Counted from the first letter of the stretch, positions 38,242 to 49,816 are shown. The stretch is 64,000 nt of DNA from Pelagibius litoralis (GCF_011683915.1 NZ_JAAQPH010000001.1:372001-436000), one strand, 5' to 3'. Numbers and translations: made by a program. The notes: generated from the sequence alone by a model not told the origin.

Positions 38242-38268
38242 TTAGCACTCACTTGATGTGAGTGCTAA
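38242..38268 (+). promoter_or_regulatory. CIRCE element (HrcA operator)
   Basis: TTAGCACTC (38242-38250), nine bases, GAGTGCTAA (38260-38268): a perfect 9-9-9 inverted repeat identical to the CIRCE consensus. It covers the start of the groES transcript, where HrcA repressor blocks transcription until heat shock titrates GroEL-dependent HrcA activity. Confidence 0.97.
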
Positions 38269-38349
38269 CAGAGGGTGATCGGGGGGCCGTCCTGGCAGCT
38301 TTCCATCAGCCTCAACTGATCCAATCAAACTCACACAGGGTGGAGTTCC

Positions 38350-40309
<1,960 letters not shown>

Positions 40310-40353
40310 GCAGCCCTCGCCAACCAAAGCCTGCCCAAACAGGCTTACAAAGG

Positions 40354-40386
40354 GGGGCCGTGGCGACAGCCGCGGCCCCTTTTTTT
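40354..40386 (+). terminator. Strong Rho-independent terminator after groEL
   Basis: An 11-bp stem (GGGGCCGTGGC with GCCGCGGCCCC, one G-U pair), GACA loop and then TTTTTTT at 40380-40386. It closes the groESL operon. Confidence 0.92.
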
Positions 40387-40440
40387 ACTTTGAGGCTCGT
40401 TTCCTCATCACAATCGCAAAGCTGTCAGCCAGAGGCCGTC

Positions 40441-41244
40441 TTGATCGATATCCAGCGTGTCGCAACCATCATTGAAGAGATCGCCGCGAGCGAGGTCATG
40501 CCCCGCTTTCGTGGTCTGAATGCCGAAGACATTCAGGAGAAGGTGGCGGGGGAGCTGGTGACGGTGGTCGATCTGGCGGTTGAGCGTGCCTTGGCGGCGC
40601 AGCTTCCGGATCTGCTGCCCGGGTCCCTGATGGTCGGCGAGGAAGGCGTTCACGCCGCGCCCGAACACATGGAACGGCTGCATGGTTCAGGCCCGCTGTG
40701 GATTGTCGATCCCATCGACGGAACGCGTAACTTTGCCCGGGGCCGGGAAACCTTTGCCATCATGGTCGCCCTTGTCGAGGCTGGCGAAACCCGCGCCGCC
40801 TGGATCCTGGAGCCGGCCAGCGGGCGCTTCGGTATTGCCGAGGCCGGGGCAGGGGCCTGGATGAACGGCCGGCGCCTGCAGGTGGCCGCGCCGGGCCAGC
40901 CGGAGACAATGACCGGCAGTCTCCATGCCTCCCGCTATGCCCCGAAGGAACTCGGCCAGCGCGTCGAACAGCGCCGTGGCCAAGTCAAAGCGATCAAGTC
41001 ATTGGGATGTGCCGGGGCCGAATATCTCCGCCTTGCCGAAGGCGCTGTGCATTTCTCCCTCTTTACCCGGCTGATGCCGTGGGATCACGTGCCGGGTGCC
41101 CTGATTCACCGGGAAGCCGGCGGGGTTTCCTTCTGTTTCGACCGCCAGCCCTACCGGGCCGACCGCTATCGGGAACTGGGCCTGTTGATGGCGCCGGATC
41201 AGGTGAGCTGGGACGCCCTCTACCGAACGCTTCTGGACGACTAG
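40441..41244 (+). CDS. Inositol-monophosphatase-family phosphatase
   Basis: About 267 residues from TTG 40441, which has AGAGG 7 bases before it. Metal-binding motifs: Glu pair in 'VGEEGVH', 'WIVDPIDGTRNFARG', and the C-terminal 'PWDHVPGALIHREAGG'. Members hydrolyse inositol phosphates, PAP or fructose-bisphosphate with Mg2+. The precise substrate cannot be read from sequence. It stands alone after the groESL terminator, and its stop codon begins the first palindromic repeat. Confidence 0.9.
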   Translation: MIDIQRVATIIEEIAASEVMPRFRGLNAEDIQEKVAGELVTVVDLAVERALAAQLPDLLPGSLMVGEEGVHAAPEHMERLHGSGPLWIVDPIDGTRNFARGRETFAIMVALVEAGETRAAWILEPASGRFGIAEAGAGAWMNGRRLQVAAPGQPETMTGSLHASRYAPKELGQRVEQRRGQVKAIKSLGCAGAEYLRLAEGAVHFSLFTRLMPWDHVPGALIHREAGGVSFCFDRQPYRADRYRELGLLMAPDQVSWDALYRTLLDD

Positions 41245-41303
41245 ATCGGATCATGTTTTGACGGAACCACTTCGTGGTTGCGCCAAAACATGTGAATCCG
41301 ATC
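41244..41303. repeat. Large palindromic element 1
   Basis: A 60-base imperfect palindrome starting at the last base of the phosphatase stop codon. Arms GATCGGAT..CATGTTTTG..AACCAC and the matching GTGGTT..CAAAACATG..ATCCGATC close a TTC loop, with a 3-base bulge and two mismatches. It can form a long hairpin and may serve as the terminator. The form resembles dispersed palindromic units found in alphaproteobacterial genomes. Confidence 0.75.
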
Positions 41304-41316
41304 GCCATCAAACAGT

Positions 41317-41380
41317 TAGAGCAGATTCACCCGGTCGATGGATCGCCTCCGGCGATTCCATCCGACCGGGATCTGCTCTA
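41317..41380. repeat. Large palindromic element 2
   Basis: A second imperfect palindrome 13 bases further on: TTAGAGCAGAT..CCCGGTCG..ATGG..TCGCC pairs with GGCGAT..CCAT..CGACCGGG..ATCTGCTCTA. It ends exactly at the stop codon of the converging acetyltransferase gene, so each convergent gene ends in one hairpin. Confidence 0.75.
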
Positions 41381-41878
41381 GCGACCGATCAAACGGCGCT
41401 GCAGCAGAACATGCGGGCCGATGGGCGGCAGGTCGAAGATGTCGCCGACCCGCTCGAATCCCTGGGCGAGATAAAACGGCTCCACTGTCGAGCGACCGTT
41501 GCACCACAGCAGACCCTCATCACTTTGGCTATCGGTCTGGGCGGTGGTATAGGCGATCAGACCGGCCAGCAGAGCAGCACCGATGCCGCGCCCCTGGGCT
41601 TCCGGCTCGACCGCCATGCCGCGGATACGCCAGGCTTGTTCGCTACCCGAATCAAGTGGATCTGAGTCGGGCGGTGCCTCATGAAAAACCGAGGCAATTC
41701 CGATGACTCGGCCGGCGGCGTCGCGATACCCCAGATGAAGCGTAGCGATTGCCTCATCCAGGGGGTAATGACAGTCGGCAAGGGTCTGGTTGGGCCGTAA
41801 AACCCGGTGCCGCAGGAGCAGGCAGTCGGCGGCCTTTATCGGCTCAATGGCGGGGTCATACTGGATGTGTTCTGGCAT
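41378..41878 (-). CDS. GNAT-family N-acetyltransferase
   Basis: 166 residues. The acetyl-CoA motif is 'VEPEAQGRGIGAALLAGLIAYT'. 'CLLLRHRVLRPNQTLADCHYPLDE' near the N terminus and 'FYLAQGFERVGDIFDLPPIGPHVLLQR' at the end match a GNAT subgroup seen beside ordinary housekeeping genes. Substrate unknown. Divergent from ald. Confidence 0.88.
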   Translation of the reverse strand: MPEHIQYDPAIEPIKAADCLLLRHRVLRPNQTLADCHYPLDEAIATLHLGYRDAAGRVIGIASVFHEAPPDSDPLDSGSEQAWRIRGMAVEPEAQGRGIGAALLAGLIAYTTAQTDSQSDEGLLWCNGRSTVEPFYLAQGFERVGDIFDLPPIGPHVLLQRRLIGR

Positions 41879-42048
41879 CAGGGGCTATCCGAATCTGGCT
41901 CTGGCACTTGTTGCGCAGTGGGCCTAGGGTTCGTGGACAAACGACCCCACGTCAATGCCCTTGCGCGTCATCCATCGATGCCGCGTGAGTGCTGTCATGG
42001 CGAAACCCGGTCGACAACAAAGACTATGGCAGAAGAGGAACGCAGCCA

Positions 42049-43167
42049 ATGTTGGTGGGTGTACCAAAGGAAGTGAAGAACCACGAGTATCGCGTCGGCC
42101 TGGTTCCGGCCTCAGTACGCGAACTGGTTCATCATGGCCACAAGGTAACGGTCGAGACCAAGGCGGGTGAGGGGATCGGCTTTTCCGACGCGGACTACCA
42201 GGCGGCCGGGGCGGATGTCGCACCGGATGCGGACAGCGTCTTCGCCGCGGCGGAAATGATCGTCAAGGTGAAGGAGCCCCAGCCCGCGGAATACGCCCGG
42301 CTGCGCGACGGCCAGTTGTTGTTCACCTATCTGCATCTGGCCCCCGATCTTGCCCAGACCAAGGGCCTGATCGATTCCGGCAGTATCGCGATTGCCTATG
42401 AGACGGTGACCTCGGCGCGCGGCGGCCTGCCGCTGCTGGCGCCGATGAGCGAGGTGGCCGGACGCATGTCGATCCAGGTCGGCGCCCACTGCCTGGAGAA
42501 GGAGCAGGGCGGGTCCGGCATGCTGCTGGGCGGCGTGCCCGGCGTCGCGGCGGCCAAGGTGGTCATCATCGGCGGCGGCGTCTCCGGCACCAACGCGGCG
42601 CGCATGGCCATGGGCATGGAGGCTCATGTGACCGTCATCGACCGCTCCCTGGAGCGGCTCTACGAACTGGACATGCAGTTCGGCCCGATGCTGAACACGA
42701 TCTATTCGACCGTCGATGCCATTGAGCGCCATGTCGAGGGTGCCGATCTCGTGGTCGGCGCCGTGCTGGTGCCCGGCGCTGCCGCCCCCAAGCTGGTCAC
42801 GCGGCAGATGATCCGCAAGATGCGCCCGGGCTCGGTCCTGGTCGATATTGCCATCGATCAGGGCGGCTGCTTTGAGACATCGCGCGGCACAACCCACGAT
42901 GCGCCGACCTATATCGAGGAGGGCGCGGTCCACTACTGCGTCACCAATATGCCCGGTGCCGTCGCCCGCACCTCAACCTTCGCCCTCAACAACGCCACCA
43001 TGCCCTTTACCCTGGCCCTGGCAAACAAGGGCTATCGCCGGGCACTGGCCGAGGATGAACACTTGAAGCGAGGCCTCAACGTCGCCGGCGGCAAGGTTGC
43101 CTACAAAGCCGTGGCCGACGCCCACGATCTGCCCTACGTCCCGGCCGAGGAAGCCCTGGGACTCTAG
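42049..43167 (+). CDS. ald: Alanine dehydrogenase
   Basis: 372 residues, normal length. It reversibly deaminates L-alanine to pyruvate and ammonia with NAD+. N-terminal '[17 protein letters not shown]', Lys in 'IVKVKEP', His in 'FTYLHLA', NAD motif '[15 protein letters not shown]' and '[18 protein letters not shown]' are all present. ATG 42049 with AGAGGAA was chosen over an in-frame ATG 20 codons upstream. It could supply pyruvate for the omega-aminotransferase nearby, as alanine is that enzyme's usual product. Confidence 0.97.
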   Translation: MLVGVPKEVKNHEYRVGLVPASVRELVHHGHKVTVETKAGEGIGFSDADYQAAGADVAPDADSVFAAAEMIVKVKEPQPAEYARLRDGQLLFTYLHLAPDLAQTKGLIDSGSIAIAYETVTSARGGLPLLAPMSEVAGRMSIQVGAHCLEKEQGGSGMLLGGVPGVAAAKVVIIGGGVSGTNAARMAMGMEAHVTVIDRSLERLYELDMQFGPMLNTIYSTVDAIERHVEGADLVVGAVLVPGAAAPKLVTRQMIRKMRPGSVLVDIAIDQGGCFETSRGTTHDAPTYIEEGAVHYCVTNMPGAVARTSTFALNNATMPFTLALANKGYRRALAEDEHLKRGLNVAGGKVAYKAVADAHDLPYVPAEEALGL

Positions 43168-43195
43168 AAGTATCGGTGGTTGAGGGGGAGGTACT

Positions 43196-43933
43196 CTAGG
43201 TCAGGATGACCGGGGCCCCCCTTTTTACCACCAGGCTGTGCTCGAATTGCGCCGCCAGGGCGCCGTCGACGGTCTTCAATGTCCAACCGTCGTCGGCCTG
43301 GTAGATCCTGCCCGACCCCTTGGTGAGGAAGGGCTCGATGGTGATGACCAGGCCTTCATGCAGAGGCCGGCGGTCCTTGGGATTGTAAACGTTGGAGACG
43401 GTGGGCGGCTCATGAATGGCGCGTCCGACTCCGTGGCCGGCCAATTCCGGGATCACCCGATATCCGCCGCGGCGGGCCTCCTTCTCGACCGCCTGACCGA
43501 TGGCGTTGATCGGCCGGCCCGCTCGCACCGTCCGGATCGCCCGGTTCAGCGCCCGACGAGTGCAGCGGCAGAGCTTCTTGATCTCCTCGCTGGCCGGGCC
43601 GACGGAAAAACTGGCGCCGGAATCCGCCCAATAACCTTCGATCTCCGCTGACACGTCGATGTTGACCAGATCGCCCTGGCGGAGTGGACGCTTGTCAGGA
43701 ATTCCATGCGCGATGGAGTCATTCACGCTGATACAGGTGGCACCGGGAAAGCCGTAGGCCAGTTCGGGGGCCGGTCGAGCGCCGAAAGCCCGGAGACAAT
43801 CACGTCCGGCTGCGTCCAGTTCAAGAGGAGTGATCCCCGGCTGGACCAGCCCGCGCATGGCGGTCAGCGTCTCCCGCACCGCCGCGCCGACGCGCTTTAG
43901 CGCGGCCAATTGGTCGTCGGAATCGATGGTCAT
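43196..43933 (-). CDS. map: Type I methionine aminopeptidase
   Basis: 245 residues. Metal ligands are recognisable: Asp in 'NIDVSAEIEGYWADSG' (two), His in 'GHGVGRAIHEPP', Glu in 'VITIEPF' and Glu in 'AAQFEHSL'. The 'AHGIPD' His is also kept. It removes initiator Met from new proteins. ATG 43933 with TGGAG before it is preferred over one 12 codons upstream. Converges with ald, 28 bases apart. The sequence is a little divergent, so it may be a second Map. Confidence 0.93.
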   Translation of the reverse strand: MTIDSDDQLAALKRVGAAVRETLTAMRGLVQPGITPLELDAAGRDCLRAFGARPAPELAYGFPGATCISVNDSIAHGIPDKRPLRQGDLVNIDVSAEIEGYWADSGASFSVGPASEEIKKLCRCTRRALNRAIRTVRAGRPINAIGQAVEKEARRGGYRVIPELAGHGVGRAIHEPPTVSNVYNPKDRRPLHEGLVITIEPFLTKGSGRIYQADDGWTLKTVDGALAAQFEHSLVVKRGAPVILT

Positions 43934-44065
43934 GAAGACGGCTCCATAGCTCGTTGTTTCCCGCAGCAAAACTGAATTTGCCCTAGTCTCTCCGGCTTGT
44001 CACCGCCGGGAGGCTGTGCGAGCCTTTTTGGCAGGATCTCCCTAAACACCAAGGAAGATATCTTC

Positions 44066-45376
44066 ATGGCCTGTTGCCATCATTACTTCGAGCCGACTGA
44101 GGGCGGGGACAACGCTTTTTCGGTAGACGCCTCGTCCATCACCTTCGGGCGCGGCTGTCTGGCGGAGGCCGGGACGGTGGCAAGGGCCCTGGGAATCGGC
44201 CGTATCGCCGTGATGACCGACAAGGCGTTACGGGGCCAGCCGTTCTTCGAAAAGGTCGAAAAGGCGCTCACCGCCGCCGGCGTCGATGTCGCGGTCTATG
44301 ACGAGGTGAAGGTCGAGCCGACCGATGAGTCGTTCCAGGCGGCGACCCGCTTTGCCGCAGAGAGCAAGGCCGACGGCTTTCTCTCGCTCGGCGGCGGCTC
44401 GGTCATCGACACGGTGAAGGCGGCCAGCCTCTATGCGACCTATCCGGCCGACTTCCTGACCTATGTGAATGCCCCCATCGGCGAGGGTAGGGCAGTGCCC
44501 GGCCCCTTGAAGCCTCACATCGCCTGTCCCACCACCTCGGGCACCGGCAGTGAGTGCACCGGGATCGCGGTCTTTGACCTGCTTGCCATGAAAGCGAAAA
44601 CAGGCATCGTCTCCCGCGCGCTCAGGCCCGACCGGGCCCTGGTCGATCCGGACGTGACCGCGAGCCTGCCGGCCAACGTGGTGGCCGCCAGTGGCTTCGA
44701 TGTTCTCAGCCATGCCCTGGAATCCTACACCGCCCAGGCTTATACGAAGCGCAAGGCGCCGGGCGATGCCAATCTGCGGCCGATGAGCCAGGGCGCCAAT
44801 CCCTGGAGCGATCTCGGTTGTCGCGAAGCCCTGCGCCTGCTCGGCATCTACTTTGCCCGGGCGGTCGCCGATGCCGACGATGCAGAGGCGCGCGAGCAGG
44901 TGATGTGGGCTGCGACCCTGGCGGGGATCGCCTTCGGCAACGCCGGCGTTCATGCGCCGCACGGCATGGCCTACTCGGTTGCGGGGCTGGTGCGCGACTT
45001 CCAACCCGATGGCTATCCGGACGCGGAACCTTTGATCCCCCATGGGATGTCGGTCATCGTCAACGCGCCCTCGGTATTCCGCTTTACCGCGCCGGCCTGC
45101 CCCGACCGTCACCTTGAGGCATCCGGCTGGCTGGGCGCCGACCTGCGGGGTGCAGGCGAGGGCGACGCCGGCGAGGTGCTCAGCAGCCAGATCGTCGCCC
45201 TGATGCGGCAAACCGGCATGCCAAACGGGCTGAGCGGTGTTGGGTATGAGGAGACGGATCTGGCTCCACTGACCGAGGGGGCCTATCCGCAGCGCCGCCT
45301 GCTGGACAACGCGCCGCGCGAAATCAGCCGGGATCGTCTGACCGATCTTTACCGCGACGCTCTGGCCTATTGGTAA
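44066..45376 (+). CDS. Iron-containing alcohol dehydrogenase, hydroxyacid-oxoacid transhydrogenase type
   Basis: 436 residues. '[18 protein letters not shown]' is the NAD-binding turn and '[17 protein letters not shown]' the family signature. Metal ligands fall in '[14 protein letters not shown]' and '[14 protein letters not shown]'. The Cys/His-rich start '[18 protein letters not shown]' is typical of ADHFE1/HOT proteins, which oxidise 4-hydroxybutyrate with 2-oxoglutarate as acceptor. The substrate is inferred from that resemblance. ATG 44066 has AAGGAAG. Confidence 0.92.
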   Translation: MACCHHYFEPTEGGDNAFSVDASSITFGRGCLAEAGTVARALGIGRIAVMTDKALRGQPFFEKVEKALTAAGVDVAVYDEVKVEPTDESFQAATRFAAESKADGFLSLGGGSVIDTVKAASLYATYPADFLTYVNAPIGEGRAVPGPLKPHIACPTTSGTGSECTGIAVFDLLAMKAKTGIVSRALRPDRALVDPDVTASLPANVVAASGFDVLSHALESYTAQAYTKRKAPGDANLRPMSQGANPWSDLGCREALRLLGIYFARAVADADDAEAREQVMWAATLAGIAFGNAGVHAPHGMAYSVAGLVRDFQPDGYPDAEPLIPHGMSVIVNAPSVFRFTAPACPDRHLEASGWLGADLRGAGEGDAGEVLSSQIVALMRQTGMPNGLSGVGYEETDLAPLTEGAYPQRRLLDNAPREISRDRLTDLYRDALAYW

Positions 45377-45530
45377 AATCGGCGGAAATCCTGCCTTTCT
45401 GCCAGCTAACCGAAGGGGTCTGGCCTCACGTTTGGCGTTCAATTGGGTCTAGCTCGAAGCCAACCGGCAGGACTAGACTGACGTCCAAGATAGAACCCGT
45501 GTTCCGCAATTTTTCGGGAAAGTTGGTCCG

Positions 45531-46850
45531 ATGAACGTCATTCCGCCGATTCCAAATTCGCTTGAACAGCATTGGATGCCCTTCACGTCCAACCGCCACT
45601 TCAAGGCAAACCCGCGCATCCTGACGGCTGCGAAGGGCATGTACTACACCACCGACCACGGCGACCAGGTGATCGACGGATCAGCAGGCTTGTTCTGTGT
45701 CGCAGCCGGACATGGCCGGCGGGAGATTGCCGAGGCGGTAAACGAGACGCTGACCACCTTGGATTACGCGCCGCCGTTCCAGTACGGCCATCCGGCATCC
45801 TTTGAGGTGGCACGGCGTCTCGCCTCGATCACGCCGGGCGACCTCAATCACGTTTTCTTCTCGAACTCCGGTTCCGAGGCAGTCGAATCGGCGTTGAAAA
45901 TTGCGCTCGCCTATCATAAGGCGAAGGGCGAGGGACAGCGCATGCGCTTGGTCGGCCGCGAGCGCGCCTATCACGGCGTGAACTTCGGGGGCCTGACGGT
46001 CGCCGGGCTGCTGAACAACAAAAAAGCCTTCGGCCTGGGTCTTCCAGGTGCCTGTCATCTGCGTCATACCGAGCTGCCGGATCATCAGTTCGTCGAGGGG
46101 CAGCCCGAGACAGGGGCCGAGCTGGCCGAAGATCTGCAGCGCTTCGTCGATCTGCACGGCGCGGATCAAATCGCCTGCTGCATCGTCGAGCCGATTGCCG
46201 GGTCGACCGGCGCCCTGATCCCCCCCAAGGGATATCTGCAGCGCCTGCGGGAGATCTGCGATGCTCATGGCATCCTGCTGATCTTCGACGAGGTGATCTG
46301 CGGCTTCGGGCGCACCGGCAAGCAGTTCGGCGCCGATGCATTTGGGGTCATCCCCGACATGGTGACCATGGCCAAGGCTTTGACCAACGGTGTGGTGCCG
46401 ATGGGTGCCGTTGCCTGTAGCGATCATATCTATGAAACGATTACCGAGGCTGCGCCTGGTAACAGCATAGAACTGTTCCACGGCTACACCTATTCCGGTT
46501 GTCCGGTCGCCTCGGCGGCAGCGATTGCCACCCGCAACATCTTCGACGAAGAGGATCTGGTGAACCGCGCGGCCAAGATGACTCCGAAGTTCCAGGAGGC
46601 GCTGTTCTCTCTGCGGGATCTGCCGGTGGTTGCCAACATCCGCGGCTACGGCCTGATGGGCGGTGTCGATCTGGCCACGGCTGAGGCGCCGGGTGCCAGG
46701 GGCTTGCGGACGACGCAAGAGTTCTACGATGCCGGCCTCATAGTGAAGATGACCGGCGACTGTGCGTTGATCTCGCCGCCGCTGATCTGCGAAGACCAGC
46801 ATATCGACGAGATCTTCACAAAGCTTCGGGATGTGCTCTCCAAGCATTGA
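45531..46850 (+). CDS. Class III omega-aminotransferase (beta-alanine:pyruvate type)
   Basis: 439 residues. PLP Lys in 'MVTMAKALTNGVVPMGAV', Asp in 'LLIFDEVICGFGRTG', and 'FFSNSGSEAVESALKIA' phosphate loop. 'LEQHWMPFTSNRHFK' at the N terminus is characteristic of omega-amino-acid:pyruvate aminotransferases. It would move amino groups from beta-alanine, taurine-like or polyamine-derived amines to pyruvate, giving alanine. Next to a TRAP transporter and HOT dehydrogenase, and 3.4 kb from ald, it suggests use of an omega-amino acid as nutrient. Confidence 0.93.
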   Translation: MNVIPPIPNSLEQHWMPFTSNRHFKANPRILTAAKGMYYTTDHGDQVIDGSAGLFCVAAGHGRREIAEAVNETLTTLDYAPPFQYGHPASFEVARRLASITPGDLNHVFFSNSGSEAVESALKIALAYHKAKGEGQRMRLVGRERAYHGVNFGGLTVAGLLNNKKAFGLGLPGACHLRHTELPDHQFVEGQPETGAELAEDLQRFVDLHGADQIACCIVEPIAGSTGALIPPKGYLQRLREICDAHGILLIFDEVICGFGRTGKQFGADAFGVIPDMVTMAKALTNGVVPMGAVACSDHIYETITEAAPGNSIELFHGYTYSGCPVASAAAIATRNIFDEEDLVNRAAKMTPKFQEALFSLRDLPVVANIRGYGLMGGVDLATAEAPGARGLRTTQEFYDAGLIVKMTGDCALISPPLICEDQHIDEIFTKLRDVLSKH

Positions 46851-46873
46851 TCGACGGAGCATTCGACCCTTTG

Positions 46874-46903
46874 AAGAGGCGGTCTCGTGGGGGACCGCCT
46901 CTT
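46874..46903. terminator. Bidirectional terminator between aminotransferase and dctM
   Basis: A perfect 11-bp stem AAGAGGCGGTC/GACCGCCTCTT with an 8-base loop between two converging genes. Short T/A tracts lie on both sides (TTTGATT on plus). Confidence 0.85.
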
Positions 46904-46914
46904 TGATTCAGGGG

Positions 46915-48219
46915 TCAGCCGAACAGGACGGTCGGTAGCCAGAGAGCAATCTCCGGCCAGATGGTGATGAGGCTGACGCCGAATACCATCAACAGGAAGA
47001 ACGGTAGGGCGGCGACGGCAACACGATTGATCGGAACGCCGGTTAATCCCTGCAGCACGAAAAGGTTGAAGCCGACCGGCGGCGTCATCTGGCCCAGTTC
47101 GACCATCAACACCAGGAAAACGCCGAACCAGATAGGGTCGAAGCCCATGGCGACAACCGGCGCCAGCGTGATCGGCAGGCTCATGACGGTGATCGAGATA
47201 CCGTCCAGGAAGAGCCCCAGAATCACGTAGAAGACAGCAAGGATGGCGATCAACTGATAGGGCCCGAGCTCCATCACCGCGATGGCCTTGGCGACATCCT
47301 GCGGCACATGCATGTAGCCCATGGCAGTAGACAAGAACGCCGCCGCTACCAGGATCGAGCAGACCATCGCCGATGTGCGTACGGCGCCCATCAGGCTTTC
47401 GACCAGCAGCCGCCAGCTTAATTGTCTCAAGCAAAGCCCCAGGAGGAGGGTTCCGGCGACGCCGACGGCGGCGGCTTCCGACGGTGTGGCAAGGCCGGAG
47501 TAGATGGCGCCCAACACAACCCCGATGAGGGACAGAATCGGCAGCAGGTCGAGGCCGGCGCTCAGCAGACTGTAACGCTCCGTCTTCTCGCGCGGCGCCA
47601 GTTCCGGCGAAGCGGCACAGCGCAGGGCGATATAGGCGGAGTAGAGCAGGGCCACCATCAGGCCCGGCAGGATACCGGCGGCAAAGAGGCGGGAGATCGA
47701 GACCTCCGCCAGCACCCCGTAGATGATCATGACGATCGAGGGCGGGATGAGCAGGCCCAGGCTGCCGGCCCCGGCGAGCGAGCCGATGGAGAGGCTCTGG
47801 TCGTAGCCACGGCGCTTCAGTTCCACCGTGGTGATCTTGCCGATGGTCGCCGTCGTTGCCGCCGAAGAACCGGAGACGGCGGCAAAGAGGGTGGAGCCCA
47901 CCACGTTGGTATGGATCAGGCCGCCGGGAACTTTGGCGACGAAGGGCGTCACGCCGCGAAACAGCCGCTCGGAGATGTTGGTTCGGAAAATCATCTCCCC
48001 CATCCAGATGAACAGCGGAATGGCCGCCAGCTCCCAGGAACTGGCGCTGCGGAAGAGGATCTTGCCGAGGATGGCGCCGATACGCTGCGGCGGAAAGTCC
48101 AGCACAAGGACAAGGCCGCAGGTGGAGACCAGCAGCAGGCTGACGAAAACCCAGGTGCCTGACCCCAGGAAAAGCAGGATGAGTACAAGGACAATGAGGC
48201 CGGAGAGCAGGGCGTCCAT
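46915..48219 (-). CDS. dctM: TRAP transporter large permease DctM
   Basis: 434 residues with about 12 membrane helices. Signatures are 'AIPLFIWMGEMIFRT', 'LLIPPSIVMIIYGVLAEVSI', 'YSGLATPSEAAAVGVAG' and 'ELGQMTPPVGFNLFVLQG'. It forms the sodium-driven transport channel for an organic acid or amino-acid-like solute. The ATG directly follows the dctQ stop. The long form with 12 helices and separate DctQ is standard. Confidence 0.96.
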   Translation of the reverse strand: MDALLSGLIVLVLILLFLGSGTWVFVSLLLVSTCGLVLVLDFPPQRIGAILGKILFRSASSWELAAIPLFIWMGEMIFRTNISERLFRGVTPFVAKVPGGLIHTNVVGSTLFAAVSGSSAATTATIGKITTVELKRRGYDQSLSIGSLAGAGSLGLLIPPSIVMIIYGVLAEVSISRLFAAGILPGLMVALLYSAYIALRCAASPELAPREKTERYSLLSAGLDLLPILSLIGVVLGAIYSGLATPSEAAAVGVAGTLLLGLCLRQLSWRLLVESLMGAVRTSAMVCSILVAAAFLSTAMGYMHVPQDVAKAIAVMELGPYQLIAILAVFYVILGLFLDGISITVMSLPITLAPVVAMGFDPIWFGVFLVLMVELGQMTPPVGFNLFVLQGLTGVPINRVAVAALPFFLLMVFGVSLITIWPEIALWLPTVLFG

Positions 48220-48723
48220 CTATTCGGCCACATCCTGGTTCACCGGATTACCGCCCTTGGCGATCCGTAGGAAGTAAGCCAGGAGCTGCAGCATGAAGAG
48301 CATGAGGCCAAGCCAGACGGCGCCGACTGGAAGCCAGAGGGGCACCTCGGCGATGCTCTCCGACACCGACCCGCGGGTCCAGTGACGCAGGGCATCGCGC
48401 CCCACCCACCAGGCACAGAAACCGGCCATGACGAAGGAGGCGGCGATACAGCAGAGTTCGACGAGGCGCCGGGGCCGCCCGCGCAGATGCCCCACCGCCA
48501 GATCGACCCGGATCAATGCCCCCTTGTCGAGCGCATAGCCCAGCGACAAGAAGGTCATCGCCGCGACGGCATAGCCCACGAACTCGTCCAGGACGAAGGT
48601 CGAGGAGGCAAAGAAACTCCTCAGCACGATCTCATAGACGATGTGCAGAAAAAGGTAGACGAGGAGGAGGGCCGCCAGCGCGCCGGCAGCGCGGCTGATC
48701 ATGCCGACGGTACGCTCGAACAC
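48220..48723 (-). CDS. dctQ: TRAP transporter small permease DctQ
   Basis: About 167 residues from GTG 48723, which follows GAGGGGGG; an upstream in-frame start overlaps dctP and looks unlikely. Four membrane helices, with 'VYEIVLRSFFASSTFVLDEFVGYAVAAMTFLSLGYALDKG' in pieces matching the DctQ fold. It supports DctM in the membrane. Lies 29 bases after dctP. Confidence 0.93.
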   Translation of the reverse strand: MFERTVGMISRAAGALAALLLVYLFLHIVYEIVLRSFFASSTFVLDEFVGYAVAAMTFLSLGYALDKGALIRVDLAVGHLRGRPRRLVELCCIAASFVMAGFCAWWVGRDALRHWTRGSVSESIAEVPLWLPVGAVWLGLMLFMLQLLAYFLRIAKGGNPVNQDVAE

Positions 48724-48752
48724 CGGCCCCCCTCTTTCCCGCGAACGCCGGA

Positions 48753-49733
48753 CTAGTTGTTGAAGGCCTTGATGATTGCCGCGCCCTTGTCGCCGGTTTT
48801 GGCCAACCATTCGTCGCGCGCCTTGGCGCCAGCATCGTTCAGCGTTGCCAGATAGTCGTCGCCCACGCCGGTGACCACCGTCATACCGGCATCCTGCATA
48901 TCCGCATAGTTCTGCGCCACGCGGCTTTCGACAGCCTCCCAGACATAGTCTTCCGCCATCTTTGCGGCCGCAAGAACGGCGGCCTGTTGTTCGCCCGACA
49001 AGCCGTTCCAGGTATCGAGGTTGATGTGGGCCATGTTGAGCGGCATGGCGTAGTTCACCTCGGTAAAGTGGGAGAGATGCTCCCAGAACTTGGCATTGGT
49101 TCCGCCCTCGGCAGAGGTCAGAACCGCCTCGATGCCACCGGTCGAAAGCTGGGGTACGACGTCGGCCCAGGAAAGCTGGATCGGGGCGGCGCCGGCTTGC
49201 TGCAGCGTGATGGTGCCGTTGGCGTCGTAGGTCCGGATCTTCAGATTGGTGATTGCGGTTCCGCTATCGACCGGCTTCTTGGCCCAGATGCCCGACGGCG
49301 GCCAGGGCGAGGCCCAGAGCAGTTTCTGATTGTTGTCGGCAAAGATCGCCTCATAGTCCGCACGGGCGATTTCCATAAGCTTGCGCGCTTCGCTCGGTGT
49401 TTTTGCCAGGAAGGGCAATGAAGGCAGCAGGAACATCGGGTCGATGCCGCCCAACGGGCCGACGTAGGTATTGGCGATGGGCAGCGCGCCGTCCGCGACG
49501 GCATCCAACTGATCCTTGGACTTGAAGCCGATGGAGCCACCGAAGTGATGGGTGATTTCGATCGCCCCGCCGGTCAGTTCCGACAGCTTGCTGGAAAACA
49601 GGCGGTCGCCTTCGGCGTGTATCGAAGTATCGTTATACTCGTTGGCCATATCCCATTTGACTTCGGCAGCCGACGCGCCGAAAGGCAGCGCTGCGAGCGC
49701 CAAGCCGGCCAGGATTTTGCGGAATCCGTTCAT
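48753..49733 (-). CDS. dctP: TRAP transporter substrate-binding protein DctP
   Basis: 326 residues. A signal peptide (residues 1-22, 'ILAGLALAALPFGASA') exports it to the periplasm. The DctP fold shows 'HAEGDRLFSSKLSELTGGAIEITHHFGGSIG' in pieces, 'KIRTYDANG' (the Arg that usually holds a carboxylate) and 'ALTSAEGGTNAKFWEH'. It therefore likely binds a carboxylate compound. ATG 49733 has AGGGGAAGG. First gene of the operon. Confidence 0.96.
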   Translation of the reverse strand: MNGFRKILAGLALAALPFGASAAEVKWDMANEYNDTSIHAEGDRLFSSKLSELTGGAIEITHHFGGSIGFKSKDQLDAVADGALPIANTYVGPLGGIDPMFLLPSLPFLAKTPSEARKLMEIARADYEAIFADNNQKLLWASPWPPSGIWAKKPVDSGTAITNLKIRTYDANGTITLQQAGAAPIQLSWADVVPQLSTGGIEAVLTSAEGGTNAKFWEHLSHFTEVNYAMPLNMAHINLDTWNGLSGEQQAAVLAAAKMAEDYVWEAVESRVAQNYADMQDAGMTVVTGVGDDYLATLNDAGAKARDEWLAKTGDKGAAIIKAFNN

Positions 49734-49788
49734 GTTTGCCTTCCCCTGTTCTTCATCCCGCTTTATCGCGGTGATTGGTCGAAGGGCA

Positions 49789-49816
49789 ATCATAGCGGAG
49801 AATCCCGAAGCCGCAA
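49789..49816 (-). promoter_or_regulatory. Candidate promoter of the TRAP operon
   Basis: On the minus strand TTGCGG (complement of 49811-49816), 16 bases, TATGAT (complement of 49789-49794). The -10 matches 5 of 6. It would give about 50 nt of leader before dctP. Confidence 0.45.

Noticed and set aside
41890..41925. TGGCAC...TTGC upstream of ald resembles a sigma54 promoter.
   Set aside because: GG and GC are separated by 8 rather than 10 bases, which sigma54 does not tolerate.
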